32,774 bases of DNA from an uncultured Coriobacteriia bacterium (GCA_903831865.1 CAIKZH010000026.1:1-32774), one strand, 5' to 3'; counted from the first letter of the stretch, positions 8,887-18,211 are shown. Numbers and translations: made by a program. Notes: generated from the letters alone by a model not told the origin.

Positions 8887-9551
8887 CCCTGCCTCCTCAG
8901 GCGCGCGACCTCGAGCTCACGGGCGATCGCTCCCATGGTGTCCGTCGTCATGGCGTCCACGCGCTCCTTGCGTGATGGTTGCACGTATGACGCCGGCTCT
9001 ATCGGCTTGCCGAAGGAGACCACCACTCGCGGAAGTCGCGGGAAACGTGTGCCCGCCGGCATGATCGACTCAGTGCCCGCGATGCCCACCGGCACCACTG
9101 GCGCATCGTTGTGGATCGCGAGGAATGCCGCACCGCCCTGCCCCTCGCCCATGCCGCCGCTGTGACGGGTGCCCTCCGGAAAGACGCCGATCGGTTCGCC
9201 GGCTCGCAGCAGGCTGCCGGCGGTGCGCAGCGCGTCGCGGTCCACGGCGTCCCGACGCACGGGAAAGGCCCAGAACTGGTCCAGGCACCATCCGAGGAAG
9301 TCCACGTCCCACAGCTCGATCTTGGCCATGAAGTGCGTGGGGCGGGGCGAGACGCACCACAGGAGACACGGATCGGCGTACGAGACGTGGTTGCCGGCGA
9401 GTATCACGCCTCCACCAGGGATGTTCTCGCTCCCAAGGACCCGCATGCGGAAGACGAGGGGAAGGAGGTTGCCGACCGTCGCCCTCACGACATGGGCGAA
9501 CCAGAAGCTTCGCGGTGGATGCGGCCGTCTCACCGACGCTCCTCCACCCAT
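8883..9551 (-). CDS. plsC: 1-acyl-sn-glycerol-3-phosphate acyltransferase (PlsC family); start may be GTG 9533
   Basis: GNHVSYADPCLLW (NHX4D variant) and GVFPEGTRHSGG acyltransferase motifs. In-frame GTG 9533 forms a GTGA overlap with the cmk stop. Confidence 0.9.
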   Translation of the reverse strand: MGGGASVRRPHPPRSFWFAHVVRATVGNLLPLVFRMRVLGSENIPGGGVILAGNHVSYADPCLLWCVSPRPTHFMAKIELWDVDFLGWCLDQFWAFPVRRDAVDRDALRTAGSLLRAGEPIGVFPEGTRHSGGMGEGQGGAAFLAIHNDAPVVPVGIAGTESIMPAGTRFPRLPRVVVSFGKPIEPASYVQPSRKERVDAMTTDTMGAIARELEVARLRRQG

Positions 9552-10201
9552 GCGGAGATCGCGTCGACCACCTGTTGGACGGACATGCAGGTCGTGTCCA
9601 GAGACAGCGCATCGGCTGCACGGACGAGCGGCGAGCTGACGCGCGTGGAGTCGTACCGGTCACGTGACTCCAGCTTCGCGAGGACGTCGTCCTCGGTCAT
9701 GGGCGTGCCCCGCGCGGCCATGTCCAGGGCGCGCCTGCGAGCACGTTCATGACCGGCCGCCGTCAGGAAGACCTTCAGCTCGGCCCCCGGCAGGACCACT
9801 GACCCGATGTCGCGACCCTCGAGCACGGTGTCCGGCTCGAGCGCCGCCTCGCGGCGCTGTTGCGCGACCATCGCCTCGCGCACCCGAGGCTCGGCGGAGA
9901 CCGGGCTCACCGCCGCGTCGGCCTCGGGGGTCCGGATCTCCGCCGTGACGTCACGGCCGTCCGCCGTCACCCGGGTGGGCAGCGCTGAGCCGCCCTCGTG
10001 CTCGAAGGCGATCCCGATGCTCCTGGCCAGCGCGCCGAGCGCCTCCGAGTCGTCGAGCGCGATGCCGCGGCGCAGCGCTTCGACCGCGACGGCACGATAC
10101 ATCGCGCCCGTGTCGAGATACGCGAAGCCGAGCCTCTCGGCGAGCATGCGGGCTACAGTGGACTTCCCCGACGCTGCGGGGCCGTCGATGGCGACGATCA
10201 C
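9530..10201 (-). CDS. cmk: Cytidylate kinase
   Basis: IVAIDGPAASGKSTVARMLAERLGFAYLDTGAMYRAVA, VLEGRDIGSVVLPGAELKVFLTA, RDRYDSTR. GTG start. Confidence 0.96.
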   Translation of the reverse strand: MIVAIDGPAASGKSTVARMLAERLGFAYLDTGAMYRAVAVEALRRGIALDDSEALGALARSIGIAFEHEGGSALPTRVTADGRDVTAEIRTPEADAAVSPVSAEPRVREAMVAQQRREAALEPDTVLEGRDIGSVVLPGAELKVFLTAAGHERARRRALDMAARGTPMTEDDVLAKLESRDRYDSTRVSSPLVRAADALSLDTTCMSVQQVVDAISAWVEERR

Positions 10202-10289
10202 GAGGCTGACAGCTCCTCATCCGCAGGTGGCGAGGGACGCCGAGAAGCGTACCAGACGGCGAGAGGGAGAGGGCCGAGAGCGCGGAGGG

Positions 10290-11612
10290 TCACTCTCTCG
10301 CGCTTGCGGCGAAGAGGCCGCTCAGGTCCTCAGCGAAGGCGGGATACGACACGTCCACCGCGTCCCAGCGCTCGACCTCGACGTCGCCGTCCGCGGTCAG
10401 GGCGGCCACCGCCCAGGCCATCGCGAGCCGGTGGTCGCCACGAGAGTCCAATGACGCCTCATGTAGCGCGGCGGGACCGTCGACCTCGAGCCAGTCGGGC
10501 CCCTGCCGCACATGGACCCCAAGCGCCCCGAGCCCCTCGGCGATCGCTTCAAGTCGGTCCGACTCCTTGACCCGCAACTCCGCGATGCCCTCGAAACGCG
10601 TCGTGCCCCGTGCCGCGCAAGCGACGACAGCGAGCAGCGGCACTTCGTCGATCAGCGACGGCACCTCTTCGGCCGTCACGAGTGTGCCGGTCATCTGCGC
10701 TGTGGAGCGAGCTCGCATCGTGCCCACCGGCTCGGCACCCAGCGTCGAGACACTCTCCACAGCGAGGTCCGCCCCCATGCGCTGCAGCACTCGCACGAAG
10801 CCGGTGCGCGTCGGGTTGAGAGTCACCTCCCGGATCTCCAGGTCACTTCCCGGCACGATCAGGGCGGCGCCTACCAGGAAGGCCGCCGACGACGGGTCGG
10901 CCGGTACGGAGAGATCGTGCGCGACCAGTCGCGCGGGTCCGTCCAGACCGCACCAGCCGGCGTCCGGGTCTCTCAAGACAGGGACGCCGAAAGCCGGCAG
11001 CATCGTCTCCGTGTGATCGCGGCTCGGGACGGCCTCCCGGACGCTCGTCGTACCCCTCGCCCGGAGCCCCGCGAGCAGGACGGCCGTCTTCACCTGCGCC
11101 GAGCCGTGCGGCGAGTCGTAGAAGAGCGCCTTGGGCGCGGCCGCCCCGCGCACGGTGACAGGCAGACGACCGTCGTCGGACGTGAAGGTCGCTCCCATGG
11201 CTGCGAGGGGCACCATCACCCGCCGCATGGGCCGCCTGCTGAGCGAATCATCACCGACGAGCGTCACCTCGCGGGGCCAACCGGCGAGAAGACCCAGAAG
11301 CAACCGCGCGGTCGTCCCGCTGTTGCCGCAGTCGACGGGTCCATCCGGCGCCACCGGGCCTCGCGAGCCCCAGCCGGTCACATCCAGAGTCAGCCCCGTC
11401 TCGTCGCGACCCAGCTCCTCGACCTGCGCCTCCAGTGCCCTCACGGCGGCGATCGTCGTGCGCACGTCCGCGGAGTCGAGCACCCCGGTCAGACGCGACG
11501 TCCCGCCCGCCAAGGCCGCGAAGAGCACCGCCCGATGCGAGATCGACTTGTCGCCCGGGACCCGGACGGAGCCTCGAAGCGGACCCTGGGCGCGCGACCA
11601 GACCCGCTTCAT
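10290..11612 (-). CDS. aroA: 3-phosphoshikimate 1-carboxyvinyltransferase (EPSP synthase)
   Basis: VRVPGDKSISHRAVLFAALAGG, CGNSGTTARLLLGLLAG, GSAQVKTAVLLAGL, DPSSAAFLVGAAL, RVKESDRLEAIAEGL, DHRLAMAWAVA. Confidence 0.96.
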   Translation of the reverse strand: MKRVWSRAQGPLRGSVRVPGDKSISHRAVLFAALAGGTSRLTGVLDSADVRTTIAAVRALEAQVEELGRDETGLTLDVTGWGSRGPVAPDGPVDCGNSGTTARLLLGLLAGWPREVTLVGDDSLSRRPMRRVMVPLAAMGATFTSDDGRLPVTVRGAAAPKALFYDSPHGSAQVKTAVLLAGLRARGTTSVREAVPSRDHTETMLPAFGVPVLRDPDAGWCGLDGPARLVAHDLSVPADPSSAAFLVGAALIVPGSDLEIREVTLNPTRTGFVRVLQRMGADLAVESVSTLGAEPVGTMRARSTAQMTGTLVTAEEVPSLIDEVPLLAVVACAARGTTRFEGIAELRVKESDRLEAIAEGLGALGVHVRQGPDWLEVDGPAALHEASLDSRGDHRLAMAWAVAALTADGDVEVERWDAVDVSYPAFAEDLSGLFAASARE

Positions 11613-12748
11613 GCGCCTCCCCCCTCGAGGCGCAACGGCTCGAGATCCGGCTCCAGGCCCGCATCCCGCAGCGCCGCCACCAGGGCCTCGAGGTCGCCCT
11701 CGTCGGTGAGCACGAGGCGCAGGACCGCCGAGTCCTCGCTCTGGTGATCGATGCCGATGTCCTCGATGTTGCAGCCGGCGTGGGCCGCCGCCTGCGCGAC
11801 CGTGCTGACCGCCCCCGGATGGTCGGAGACGGGCACGGCCAGCTCACGGAGACGCGTGGATGCCGGCACCCACTGTGCGGGCAGGGAACTGCGCACGTCG
11901 GCGGCTCTCGAGAGCCACGCCGTCACGCCCCCACGGTCGCCCGCTTCCAGGAGACCCGCGAAGTCGCCCACCTGCTGCCCGTACTCGCGGAGCCCGCGCA
12001 GAACGGCATCGCGGTTGTCGAAGCAGATGCCGGTCCACAGGTCGGCCGACCCCGCGGCGATCCGCGTCATGTCCTTGAATCCGCCCGCGGCGAGGCGCAG
12101 CACCTCGTCGCCCGCCGCCGCGCGCGCCGCGGCGAGGTTCGTCAGCGCAGCCGCCGCGACGTGCGGCACATGGCTGATCGCCGCCACCGCCTCGTCATGC
12201 TCCTCCGCCCGGATCGCGATCGCCCTGGCCCCGATCGAAGTGACCAGTGCGTGCAGCCGGCCATAGGCATCCGCGTCCGTGTCCGACGCGGGAGTGAGCA
12301 CGTAGTACGCTCCGCGGAAGAGATCCGCGTCCGCGGACTCGACACCGCTGCGCTCGGACCCCGCCATCGGGTGACCGCCCACGAAGCATGCGCCCTCCGC
12401 AAGCGATCGCTTCGCCGTCGCGACGACCCCGGCTTTCGTGGACGCGACGTCGGTGACCACGCCGCGGAACCCCAGATCCCCCAGCCGCTCGAGCCACCGC
12501 CTCTCGGCGCGCGCCGGCGTGCCGAGCACGACAAGATCCGCGTCCATGAGCGCGCGGTCCGTCGCCTCGCCTTCAGGAGGCAGCGCGTCGTCAAGAACGC
12601 CGTGCGCAACGGCCCAGGCGCGGGCCTCCGCATGCCGCTGTATCCCGGTCACGTGCGGCGCCGGATCCAGCGCCCGCAGGGCGAGCGCCAGCGACCCGCC
12701 GATCAGGCCCACTCCTACGATGACGACCCGGTCGAAGGAGGGGTTCAC
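11609..12748 (-). CDS. tyrA: Prephenate dehydrogenase with C-terminal ACT domain
   Basis: VIVGVGLIGGSLALALR, DVASTKAGVV, FVGGHPMAGSERSGVESADADLF; ACT-like tail PVSDHPGAVSTVAQAAAHAGCNIEDIGI. GTG 12748 overlaps the aroF TGA; ATGA overlap with aroA. The track ORF is over-extended. Confidence 0.93.
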   Translation of the reverse strand: MNPSFDRVVIVGVGLIGGSLALALRALDPAPHVTGIQRHAEARAWAVAHGVLDDALPPEGEATDRALMDADLVVLGTPARAERRWLERLGDLGFRGVVTDVASTKAGVVATAKRSLAEGACFVGGHPMAGSERSGVESADADLFRGAYYVLTPASDTDADAYGRLHALVTSIGARAIAIRAEEHDEAVAAISHVPHVAAAALTNLAAARAAAGDEVLRLAAGGFKDMTRIAAGSADLWTGICFDNRDAVLRGLREYGQQVGDFAGLLEAGDRGGVTAWLSRAADVRSSLPAQWVPASTRLRELAVPVSDHPGAVSTVAQAAAHAGCNIEDIGIDHQSEDSAVLRLVLTDEGDLEALVAALRDAGLEPDLEPLRLEGGGA

Positions 12749-13758
12749 AGCCGCTTCCCCTCGAGCACCACCAGCGGCCGCAGGCACTCCATGAGCTTCG
12801 TGAACGCAGGAACGTCGAGCGACTGTGGGCCGTCGCACCGTGCGTGCTGCGGATCGGGATGCACCTCCACCATGAGACCATCGGCTCCTGCCGCGATCGC
12901 GGCCCGGCACATGGGCTCCACGAGCTCGCGGCGCCCGGTCGCATGCGAGGGATCCGCGATCACCGGGAGATGCGTGAGCTGCCGCAGCGCCGCCACGGCG
13001 GCGAGGTCGAGGGTGTTGCGCGTGTAGGTCTCGAACGTGCGGATGCCGCGCTCGCACAGGATGACGTCGCGGTTCCCGCCCTTGAGGATGTACTCGGCGC
13101 TCGAGAGCACCTCCTCGATGGTGGCCGACAGCCCGCGCTTCAGCAGGACCGGCCGCTCCATGCGTCCGAGCTCCTCGAGGAGCATGAAGTTCTGCATGTT
13201 GCGGGCGCCGACCTGAAGGACATCCGCCCACTCCGCCACGGTCTCCGCGTCGCGGACATCGAGCACCTCGGTGACCACCGGCAGCTCCACAGAGTCGCCT
13301 GCGGCGCGAAGGAGCTTGAGGCCCTCGAGCCCCATGCCCTGGAACGCGTAGGGGCTGGTCCGCGGCTTGAACGCGCCGCCGCGCAGCATGGTCCCGCCCG
13401 CCTGCTTCACCGCTTGGGCGACCTCGAGCATCTGCGCCTCGGACTCGACGGAGCACGGACCCGCGATCATGCCGAAGGCCCCTCCGCCGATGACGGCGCC
13501 CTTGACGCGTACCACCGTGTCCTCGGCCTGGAACTCCCTCGAGATCAGCTTATAGGGCTTGAGGACACGGATGACCTCGGTGACCCCGGGGAAGCCGTCC
13601 ATCTCAAGCTGATAGATGAGCTCCCTGTCACCGATGACACCGATGACGGTCTTGACCTCGCCCTGCGACAGGTGTGCTTCGGCGCCGGCCTCGTGCAGGT
13701 GTTCGACGACATGGTCTATCTCAGCTTGGGACGCGTGGTCCCGCATGACGATCAGCAT
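12745..13758 (-). CDS. aroF: 3-deoxy-7-phosphoheptulonate synthase (AroF type with N-terminal ferredoxin-like domain)
   Basis: IAGPCSVESEAQMLEVAQAVKQAGGTMLRGGAFKPRTSPYAFQG, VGARNMQNFMLLEELGRMERPVLLKRGLSATIEE, ILCERGIRTFE, PVIADPSHATGRRELV. Confidence 0.96.
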   Translation of the reverse strand: MLIVMRDHASQAEIDHVVEHLHEAGAEAHLSQGEVKTVIGVIGDRELIYQLEMDGFPGVTEVIRVLKPYKLISREFQAEDTVVRVKGAVIGGGAFGMIAGPCSVESEAQMLEVAQAVKQAGGTMLRGGAFKPRTSPYAFQGMGLEGLKLLRAAGDSVELPVVTEVLDVRDAETVAEWADVLQVGARNMQNFMLLEELGRMERPVLLKRGLSATIEEVLSSAEYILKGGNRDVILCERGIRTFETYTRNTLDLAAVAALRQLTHLPVIADPSHATGRRELVEPMCRAAIAAGADGLMVEVHPDPQHARCDGPQSLDVPAFTKLMECLRPLVVLEGKRL

Positions 13759-13844
13759 GGGTAGAGCTCGCCTCCTGGAGCCGGTCGCGATCCCCTTGCA
13801 CCCGAGCAGGTTACGCCGGGCGCCCGTCGGTCGTCCTGAAGCCG

Positions 13845-14945
13845 CTAGATCGAACCGAGCCGCGCCACCGTGCGCGAGAAGGCCTCCACGACGCGGTCCG
13901 TGTCATTGGCTGCGCTCACCGTGAGCCGGAGCGCCGGAGCGGTGCCGAAGTCACGAGCGATCACACCTTCCGACAACAGCGACTCGAACACTTCGACCGG
14001 CCTCTCCGTCAGGACGTAGACGAAGTTGGCGTGAGACGGGATGTAGCGGATCCCCAGCCGGTCGAAGCCCGAATACAGGTAGGTCTTCTGCTCCAGGTTC
14101 TCGCGCTGACGACGGGCCACCTCGGTCTGGTCGTCGAGCGAGAAGGCGGCCGCGACCTGTCCCACGCTACCGACGTTGAACGGCTCACGCACGCAGTCCA
14201 CCGCGCGCTTCAGCGGCTCGGGCATGAAGCCGTAGCCCACGCGCAGACCGGCGAGCGAGTAGATCTTGGAGAACGTCCGCAGCACGACCAGAGGTCGCAC
14301 ACCGTCGAAGGTGCGCAGCCCGTCCGGGTAGTCGGCGTCGTCCACGAACTCGAAGTATGCCTCGTCCACCACCACGAGGACCTGCTCGGGCAGACCGACA
14401 AGGAAGGCCTCGAACTCGTCACGCGTGTAGATCGTCCCCGTGGGGTTGTTGGGGTTACAGAGGAAGACGACCCTGGTGCGCTCGTTCACGGCGGCCCGCA
14501 TGGCCGGCAGGTCGTGACGCTGCTCCGCTGTGAGCGGCACCTGTACCGCCTTGGCGCCGAACAGCCGCGCCACCGTGGGATATACGACGAAGCTGGGCCA
14601 CGCGTAGACGACCTCGTCCCCAGGGCGCAGGACGGCCTGTCCGATGAGACGGATGAGCTCGTTGCTGCCGTTGCCGACGCTGATGAAGCGCTCGTCGACA
14701 CCCCATCGCTCGGCGAGACGCGCTCGGAGCGCGCGGCAGGACCCGTCGGGGTAGCGGTTCAGTCGCGACAGCACGCGCCCAGCGGCCTCGAGCGCGCTGG
14801 GGAAGGGCCCGTCCGGGTACTCGTTGCTCGACAGCTTCAGCACGTCGGCGCGACCGGAGCGTTCACGGACCTCGCTCGCGCGGAGTCCGGGCTCGTAGGG
14901 CCTCATGCCGTCGAGCTCACTGCGTATCAGCGCGTCCCAGTTCAC
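13845..14945 (-). CDS. hisC: Histidinol-phosphate / aromatic aminotransferase (class I/II PLP enzyme)
   Basis: VLKLSSNEYPDGPFPSALEAAG, GNGSNELIRLIGQAVLRPGDEVVYAWPSFVVYP, FLCNPNNPTGT, VDEAYFEFV, RTFSKIYSLAGLRVGYG. GTG start (14945) estimated. Confidence 0.9.
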   Translation of the reverse strand: MNWDALIRSELDGMRPYEPGLRASEVRERSGRADVLKLSSNEYPDGPFPSALEAAGRVLSRLNRYPDGSCRALRARLAERWGVDERFISVGNGSNELIRLIGQAVLRPGDEVVYAWPSFVVYPTVARLFGAKAVQVPLTAEQRHDLPAMRAAVNERTRVVFLCNPNNPTGTIYTRDEFEAFLVGLPEQVLVVVDEAYFEFVDDADYPDGLRTFDGVRPLVVLRTFSKIYSLAGLRVGYGFMPEPLKRAVDCVREPFNVGSVGQVAAAFSLDDQTEVARRQRENLEQKTYLYSGFDRLGIRYIPSHANFVYVLTERPVEVFESLLSEGVIARDFGTAPALRLTVSAANDTDRVVEAFSRTVARLGSI

Positions 14946-14980
14946 GTCCTGCAGACCCCCGCCCTCGCTTCTCGGGTCGG

Positions 14981-15011
14981 CGCCGGGTCCGAGGGAGTCC
15001 CTCACCCGGCG
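14981..15011 (-). terminator. Candidate terminator/leader hairpin between cobC and hisC (no U-tract)
   Basis: Minus-strand CGCCGGGT-GAGGG-ACT-CCCTC-gg-ACCCGGCG: 8 bp + 5 bp with a 2-nt bulge and 3-nt loop. Confidence 0.45.
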
Positions 15012-15058
15012 TAGGTGGCATTGTGGCCCGCGGCCGGTCGCAAGACAAGCACAGGGCG

Positions 15059-15760
15059 TCAGCTGAGGGGGTCCGGCGTCTGCGGGGCCTCGCGCGCGCT
15101 CACCGCGCACTCTTCGGGATCGATGCCGAACGTTCGAAGGGTCCCGCTCCCGTCCCACAGCGTGAGCGTGCCGACCGAGGCGTTCGGGACCGCGAACGCC
15201 CAGGCGGCGCGGTGACTGAGTCCCAGCCAGTGGACGAGCAGCGCGCGCACGACGCCTCCGTGCGCGACCACCGCGATCCGCGGCCCGCACGTCCGGATCC
15301 TCTCCGCCGCCTTCTCGATGCGCGCTGTGAACGCCCGCCATGTCTCCCCGTCGCGGAAGGGAGCGCGCTCAGGCGGCCCTCCGAGAAGATCGATCTCGAC
15401 GCCCGCTCGCACCGCCTCGTCGTAGGTGAGACCTTCCGCCGCGCCGAAATCGATCTCCGCCAGGTCCTCGTCCACGTGGACCTCGACCCCCGCCGCCTGC
15501 GCAGCGAGCCCGGCAACGACGAGAGCGCGGGACCTGGGGCTCGCGTGCACCGAATAGGGTCTCCACGCGGCGATGTACGCGGCAAGCGCGGCGGACTGCT
15601 GCTCCCCGCGCTCGGTGAAGGGCGACTCGCCCGTACCCACGAACCGCCCCTCCACGTTGGCGAGGACCTCGGGATGCCGGGCGACCAGGACGTCGACACG
15701 CGTGCCCTGCGCGGGCCCCTGGCTGAGCGCCCGACCCATCACGTCGCGTCCATCGGTCAT
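15059..15760 (-). CDS. cobC: Histidine phosphatase family protein, probable alpha-ribazole phosphatase
   Basis: VLVARHPEVLANVEGRFVGTGESPFTERGEQQ, SPRSRA, EIDFGAAEGLTYDE, VVAHGGVVRALL; last gene of the btu-cob cluster. ATG 15760 overlaps the cobS stop (ATGA). Confidence 0.82.
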   Translation of the reverse strand: MTDGRDVMGRALSQGPAQGTRVDVLVARHPEVLANVEGRFVGTGESPFTERGEQQSAALAAYIAAWRPYSVHASPRSRALVVAGLAAQAAGVEVHVDEDLAEIDFGAAEGLTYDEAVRAGVEIDLLGGPPERAPFRDGETWRAFTARIEKAAERIRTCGPRIAVVAHGGVVRALLVHWLGLSHRAAWAFAVPNASVGTLTLWDGSGTLRTFGIDPEECAVSAREAPQTPDPLS

Positions 15761-16542
15761 GTGAGCAGCGCCCCCGTCAGCACGACGATCACCTCTACGA
15801 GTACGACGGTAGCGCCGAAAAGGTCGCCCGTCATCCCTCCGACCTCTCTCGCGAGGAGTCGAGGCACCGCAAAGGCGGCTGTGAGACCGACCAGTGCGAT
15901 CGCAAAGAACGGGGCGGGGGCGAACGGCGCGAAGATCAGGAGCGCCAGGCACGACAGCCCAGCGGCGGCGACGTCGTAGATCCCCGGATCACTCGTCACG
16001 GAGTGGCCGAGGCCGTCCGATCGCGCTGCCGGCAGCGTCCACGCGGCCGTCGAGGCCGCGACGCGGGAGATCACCGCCGCCACCACCAGGACCCACAGGG
16101 CTCCCACCTCGATGAGAGCCGCGACCGCGGCCACTTCGAGCATGGCCGTGAACACCAGCGCGACGGCGCCGAACGCACCGATGCGGCTATCGCGCATGAT
16201 GTCGAGCCTGCGGTCCGCGGTCGCGCCGCCCCACAGGCCGTCAGCCGTATCGGCGATCCCGTCCCAGTGCATGGCTCGCGTCACGAGCGCCCATGCGCCA
16301 ACCACAGCGACGGCCAGAAGAAGGGTGATCATGGGGCGCGGAAGCAGCACATAGCGCTGCAGCAGCCACACCCCTCCAGCCGCGGACCCGCCGACCAGCC
16401 AGCCGACCCAGCCGAACCAGCCCGTCACACGGGGGCTTCGACCCTCGTGCCGAACGCCGGCGGGCAGGAGTGTGAGGAGCCTCACCGCCGCAAGGAAGTC
16501 CGCGACAGGCCGTGGGCGCGCATGTCGGGGGTCCGGACTCAC
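15757..16542 (-). CDS. cobS: Adenosylcobinamide-GDP ribazoletransferase (cobalamin synthase)
   Basis: FLAAVRLLTLLPAG, GWVGWLVGGSAAGGVW, RAMHWDGIADTADGLWGGATADRRLDIMRDSRIGAFGAVAL. GTG 16542 overlaps the cobT stop (GTGA). The track ORF is over-extended. Confidence 0.94.
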   Translation of the reverse strand: MSPDPRHARPRPVADFLAAVRLLTLLPAGVRHEGRSPRVTGWFGWVGWLVGGSAAGGVWLLQRYVLLPRPMITLLLAVAVVGAWALVTRAMHWDGIADTADGLWGGATADRRLDIMRDSRIGAFGAVALVFTAMLEVAAVAALIEVGALWVLVVAAVISRVAASTAAWTLPAARSDGLGHSVTSDPGIYDVAAAGLSCLALLIFAPFAPAPFFAIALVGLTAAFAVPRLLAREVGGMTGDLFGATVVLVEVIVVLTGALLT

Positions 16543-17612
16543 CCGTCCCTCCCGCTGACGCCCGCCTCGCCGAAGGTGGCCATCCCGCTCATCACGGCAC
16601 ACGCCGCATCCATGACCTCCATGGCCAGCGCCGCCCCCGTTCCCTCTCCCAATCGCATATCGAGGTCCAGCACCGGTCGGAGACCGAGCGCCGCGAGGAC
16701 CAGCCTGTGCCCGGGTTCCGCGCTGCGATGCGATGCGAAGACCCACGGGCGGGCCGCCGGTGCGAGACGAAGCGCGAGCAGCGTGGCCGCTCCGGAGATG
16801 TAGCCGTCGCTCACGACCGGGACGCCGCGGGCGGCCGCGCCGATCACGACTCCCGCAAGCCCGGCGATCTCGAGCCCGCCCACCTTCGCGAGCACGTCGA
16901 GAGGGTCGCTCGCGTCGGGGGCGTTGACCTCGAGCGCGCACCTGACGACCTCCGCCTTGTGCGCCACGCCTTCCTCGTCCAGGCCGGTCCCGGGACCGAC
17001 GACGTCCGCCGGGTCCGCTGCGAGCAACGCACTCACGATGGCTGCCGAGGCGGTCGTGTTGCCGATGCCCATGTCGCCCGTGCCGACGATGTCGATGCCG
17101 CGAGCCGCGAGGTCGTCCACGACTCCGATGCCCACACCCACGGCCGCGACCGCCTCGGCGCGGGTCATGGCGGGTCCCTGACTCATGTCCGCGGTACCGT
17201 TTCGGACCCGGGCCGCCACCACGCCGGGCGCCTCGGGAAGCTCGTGCGCCACGCCCACGTCCACTACGATCACGCTCGCGCCGGCGTGGGCGGCGAGCTG
17301 GTTGATCGCCGCGCCGCCCGCGGCGAAGTTCGCCACCATCTGCGCGGTCACCTCGCTCGGATAGGAAGAGACACCCTGTGCGGTCACCCCATGATCGCCG
17401 GCCATGAGCACGATCGCCTTCCGGGCGATCGAGGGGTGGGTGCTTCGCTGCAGCACAGCGAGACGCTGTGCAAGCACCTCGAGCTGTCCAAGGGAGCGCG
17501 GAGGCTTTGTCAGAGAGTCCAGGCGCGCCCACGCGATCTCCTCCCAGGAGGCGTCGGGGAAGGGGATGGCGGCGATCGAATCGGCGATCGAGCGTTCGTC
17601 TTGCACGTTCAT
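16539..17612 (-). CDS. cobT: Nicotinate-nucleotide--dimethylbenzimidazole phosphoribosyltransferase
   Basis: ARLDSLTKPPRSLGQLE, VLMAGDHGVTAQGVSSYPSEVTAQMVANFAAGGAAINQLA, GDMGIGNTTASAAIVSAL, HRSAEPGHRLVLAALGLRPVLDLDMRLGEGTGAALAM. ATG 17612 overlaps cobU (ATGA). Confidence 0.95.
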   Translation of the reverse strand: MNVQDERSIADSIAAIPFPDASWEEIAWARLDSLTKPPRSLGQLEVLAQRLAVLQRSTHPSIARKAIVLMAGDHGVTAQGVSSYPSEVTAQMVANFAAGGAAINQLAAHAGASVIVVDVGVAHELPEAPGVVAARVRNGTADMSQGPAMTRAEAVAAVGVGIGVVDDLAARGIDIVGTGDMGIGNTTASAAIVSALLAADPADVVGPGTGLDEEGVAHKAEVVRCALEVNAPDASDPLDVLAKVGGLEIAGLAGVVIGAAARGVPVVSDGYISGAATLLALRLAPAARPWVFASHRSAEPGHRLVLAALGLRPVLDLDMRLGEGTGAALAMEVMDAACAVMSGMATFGEAGVSGRDG

Positions 17613-18211
17613 CCTTTCGTCGGTGTACGGATCCTGCCCGGAGGCATGGACGGCCATGGGAGGTCGACGGGAAGTGCCTTGAGATCGATCAGGTGACCCG
17701 CGACCGCGAGCCAGCTGCCGTCCGCGCGCTCCGCGAGCGCCCGGTTGGCCCTTGCGAGCACATCACGGAAGACTCGACCTGACGCGAACTCCGGGACGAC
17801 TCCCCATCCTGCTTCGTTGCTGACGATGACCGTGTCCCCGTCGCGGGACACGAGGGCCTCCACCATCGCCAGCGCGCGCGCCTCGCACCGGTCCTCCGCC
17901 CCCTCGGGGGCGAAGGACGCGTCGCCGACCTCGCCGTGTACTATCGCGCCTATCAGCGTGGACAGACAGTCGAGCAGCAGGACCGAGCCGCTCGCAACAC
18001 CGGCCGCCCACGCGGGGTCCGTGTCCACTGTGAGGACCGACCATTCGGCGGGCCGTGTCCGGATGTGCGCGTCCACGCGGCGGCGCATCTCCACGTCGCC
18101 CTCCCAGCCCGCGACGGCCACCACCACCGGAGCGCCGCGACGCGACGCGAGCCTCTCGGCGGCCGCCGACTTCCCGCTGCGCACGCCCCCGGTGATCATC
18201 ACGACGCTCAT
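17609..18211 (-). CDS. cobU: Adenosylcobinamide kinase / adenosylcobinamide-phosphate guanylyltransferase
   Basis: MITGGVRSGKSAAAERLA (P-loop), RPAEWSVL, LLDCLSTLIG, VSNEAGWGVVPEFASGRVFRDVLARANRALAERAD. Confidence 0.94.
   Translation of the reverse strand: MSVVMITGGVRSGKSAAAERLASRRGAPVVVAVAGWEGDVEMRRRVDAHIRTRPAEWSVLTVDTDPAWAAGVASGSVLLLDCLSTLIGAIVHGEVGDASFAPEGAEDRCEARALAMVEALVSRDGDTVIVSNEAGWGVVPEFASGRVFRDVLARANRALAERADGSWLAVAGHLIDLKALPVDLPWPSMPPGRIRTPTKG

Noticed and set aside
7804-9165. 453-aa plus-strand ORF
   Set aside because: Antisense to DUF512, ispH and plsC; no domain signal.
11435-13027. 530-aa plus-strand ORF
   Set aside because: Antisense to aroA, tyrA and aroF; composition-driven shadow ORF.
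12749-13456. N-terminal extension of the tyrA-frame ORF (615 aa in the track)
   Set aside because: Out-of-frame shadow of aroF; GTG 12748 gives a normal prephenate dehydrogenase.
14946-15341. N-terminal extension of the hisC-frame ORF
   Set aside because: Shadow of cobC plus the intergenic hairpin; not aminotransferase-like.
16543-17532. N-terminal extension of the cobS-frame ORF (591 aa in the track)
   Set aside because: Out-of-frame shadow of cobT; GTG 16542 with GTGA overlap gives a normal CobS.
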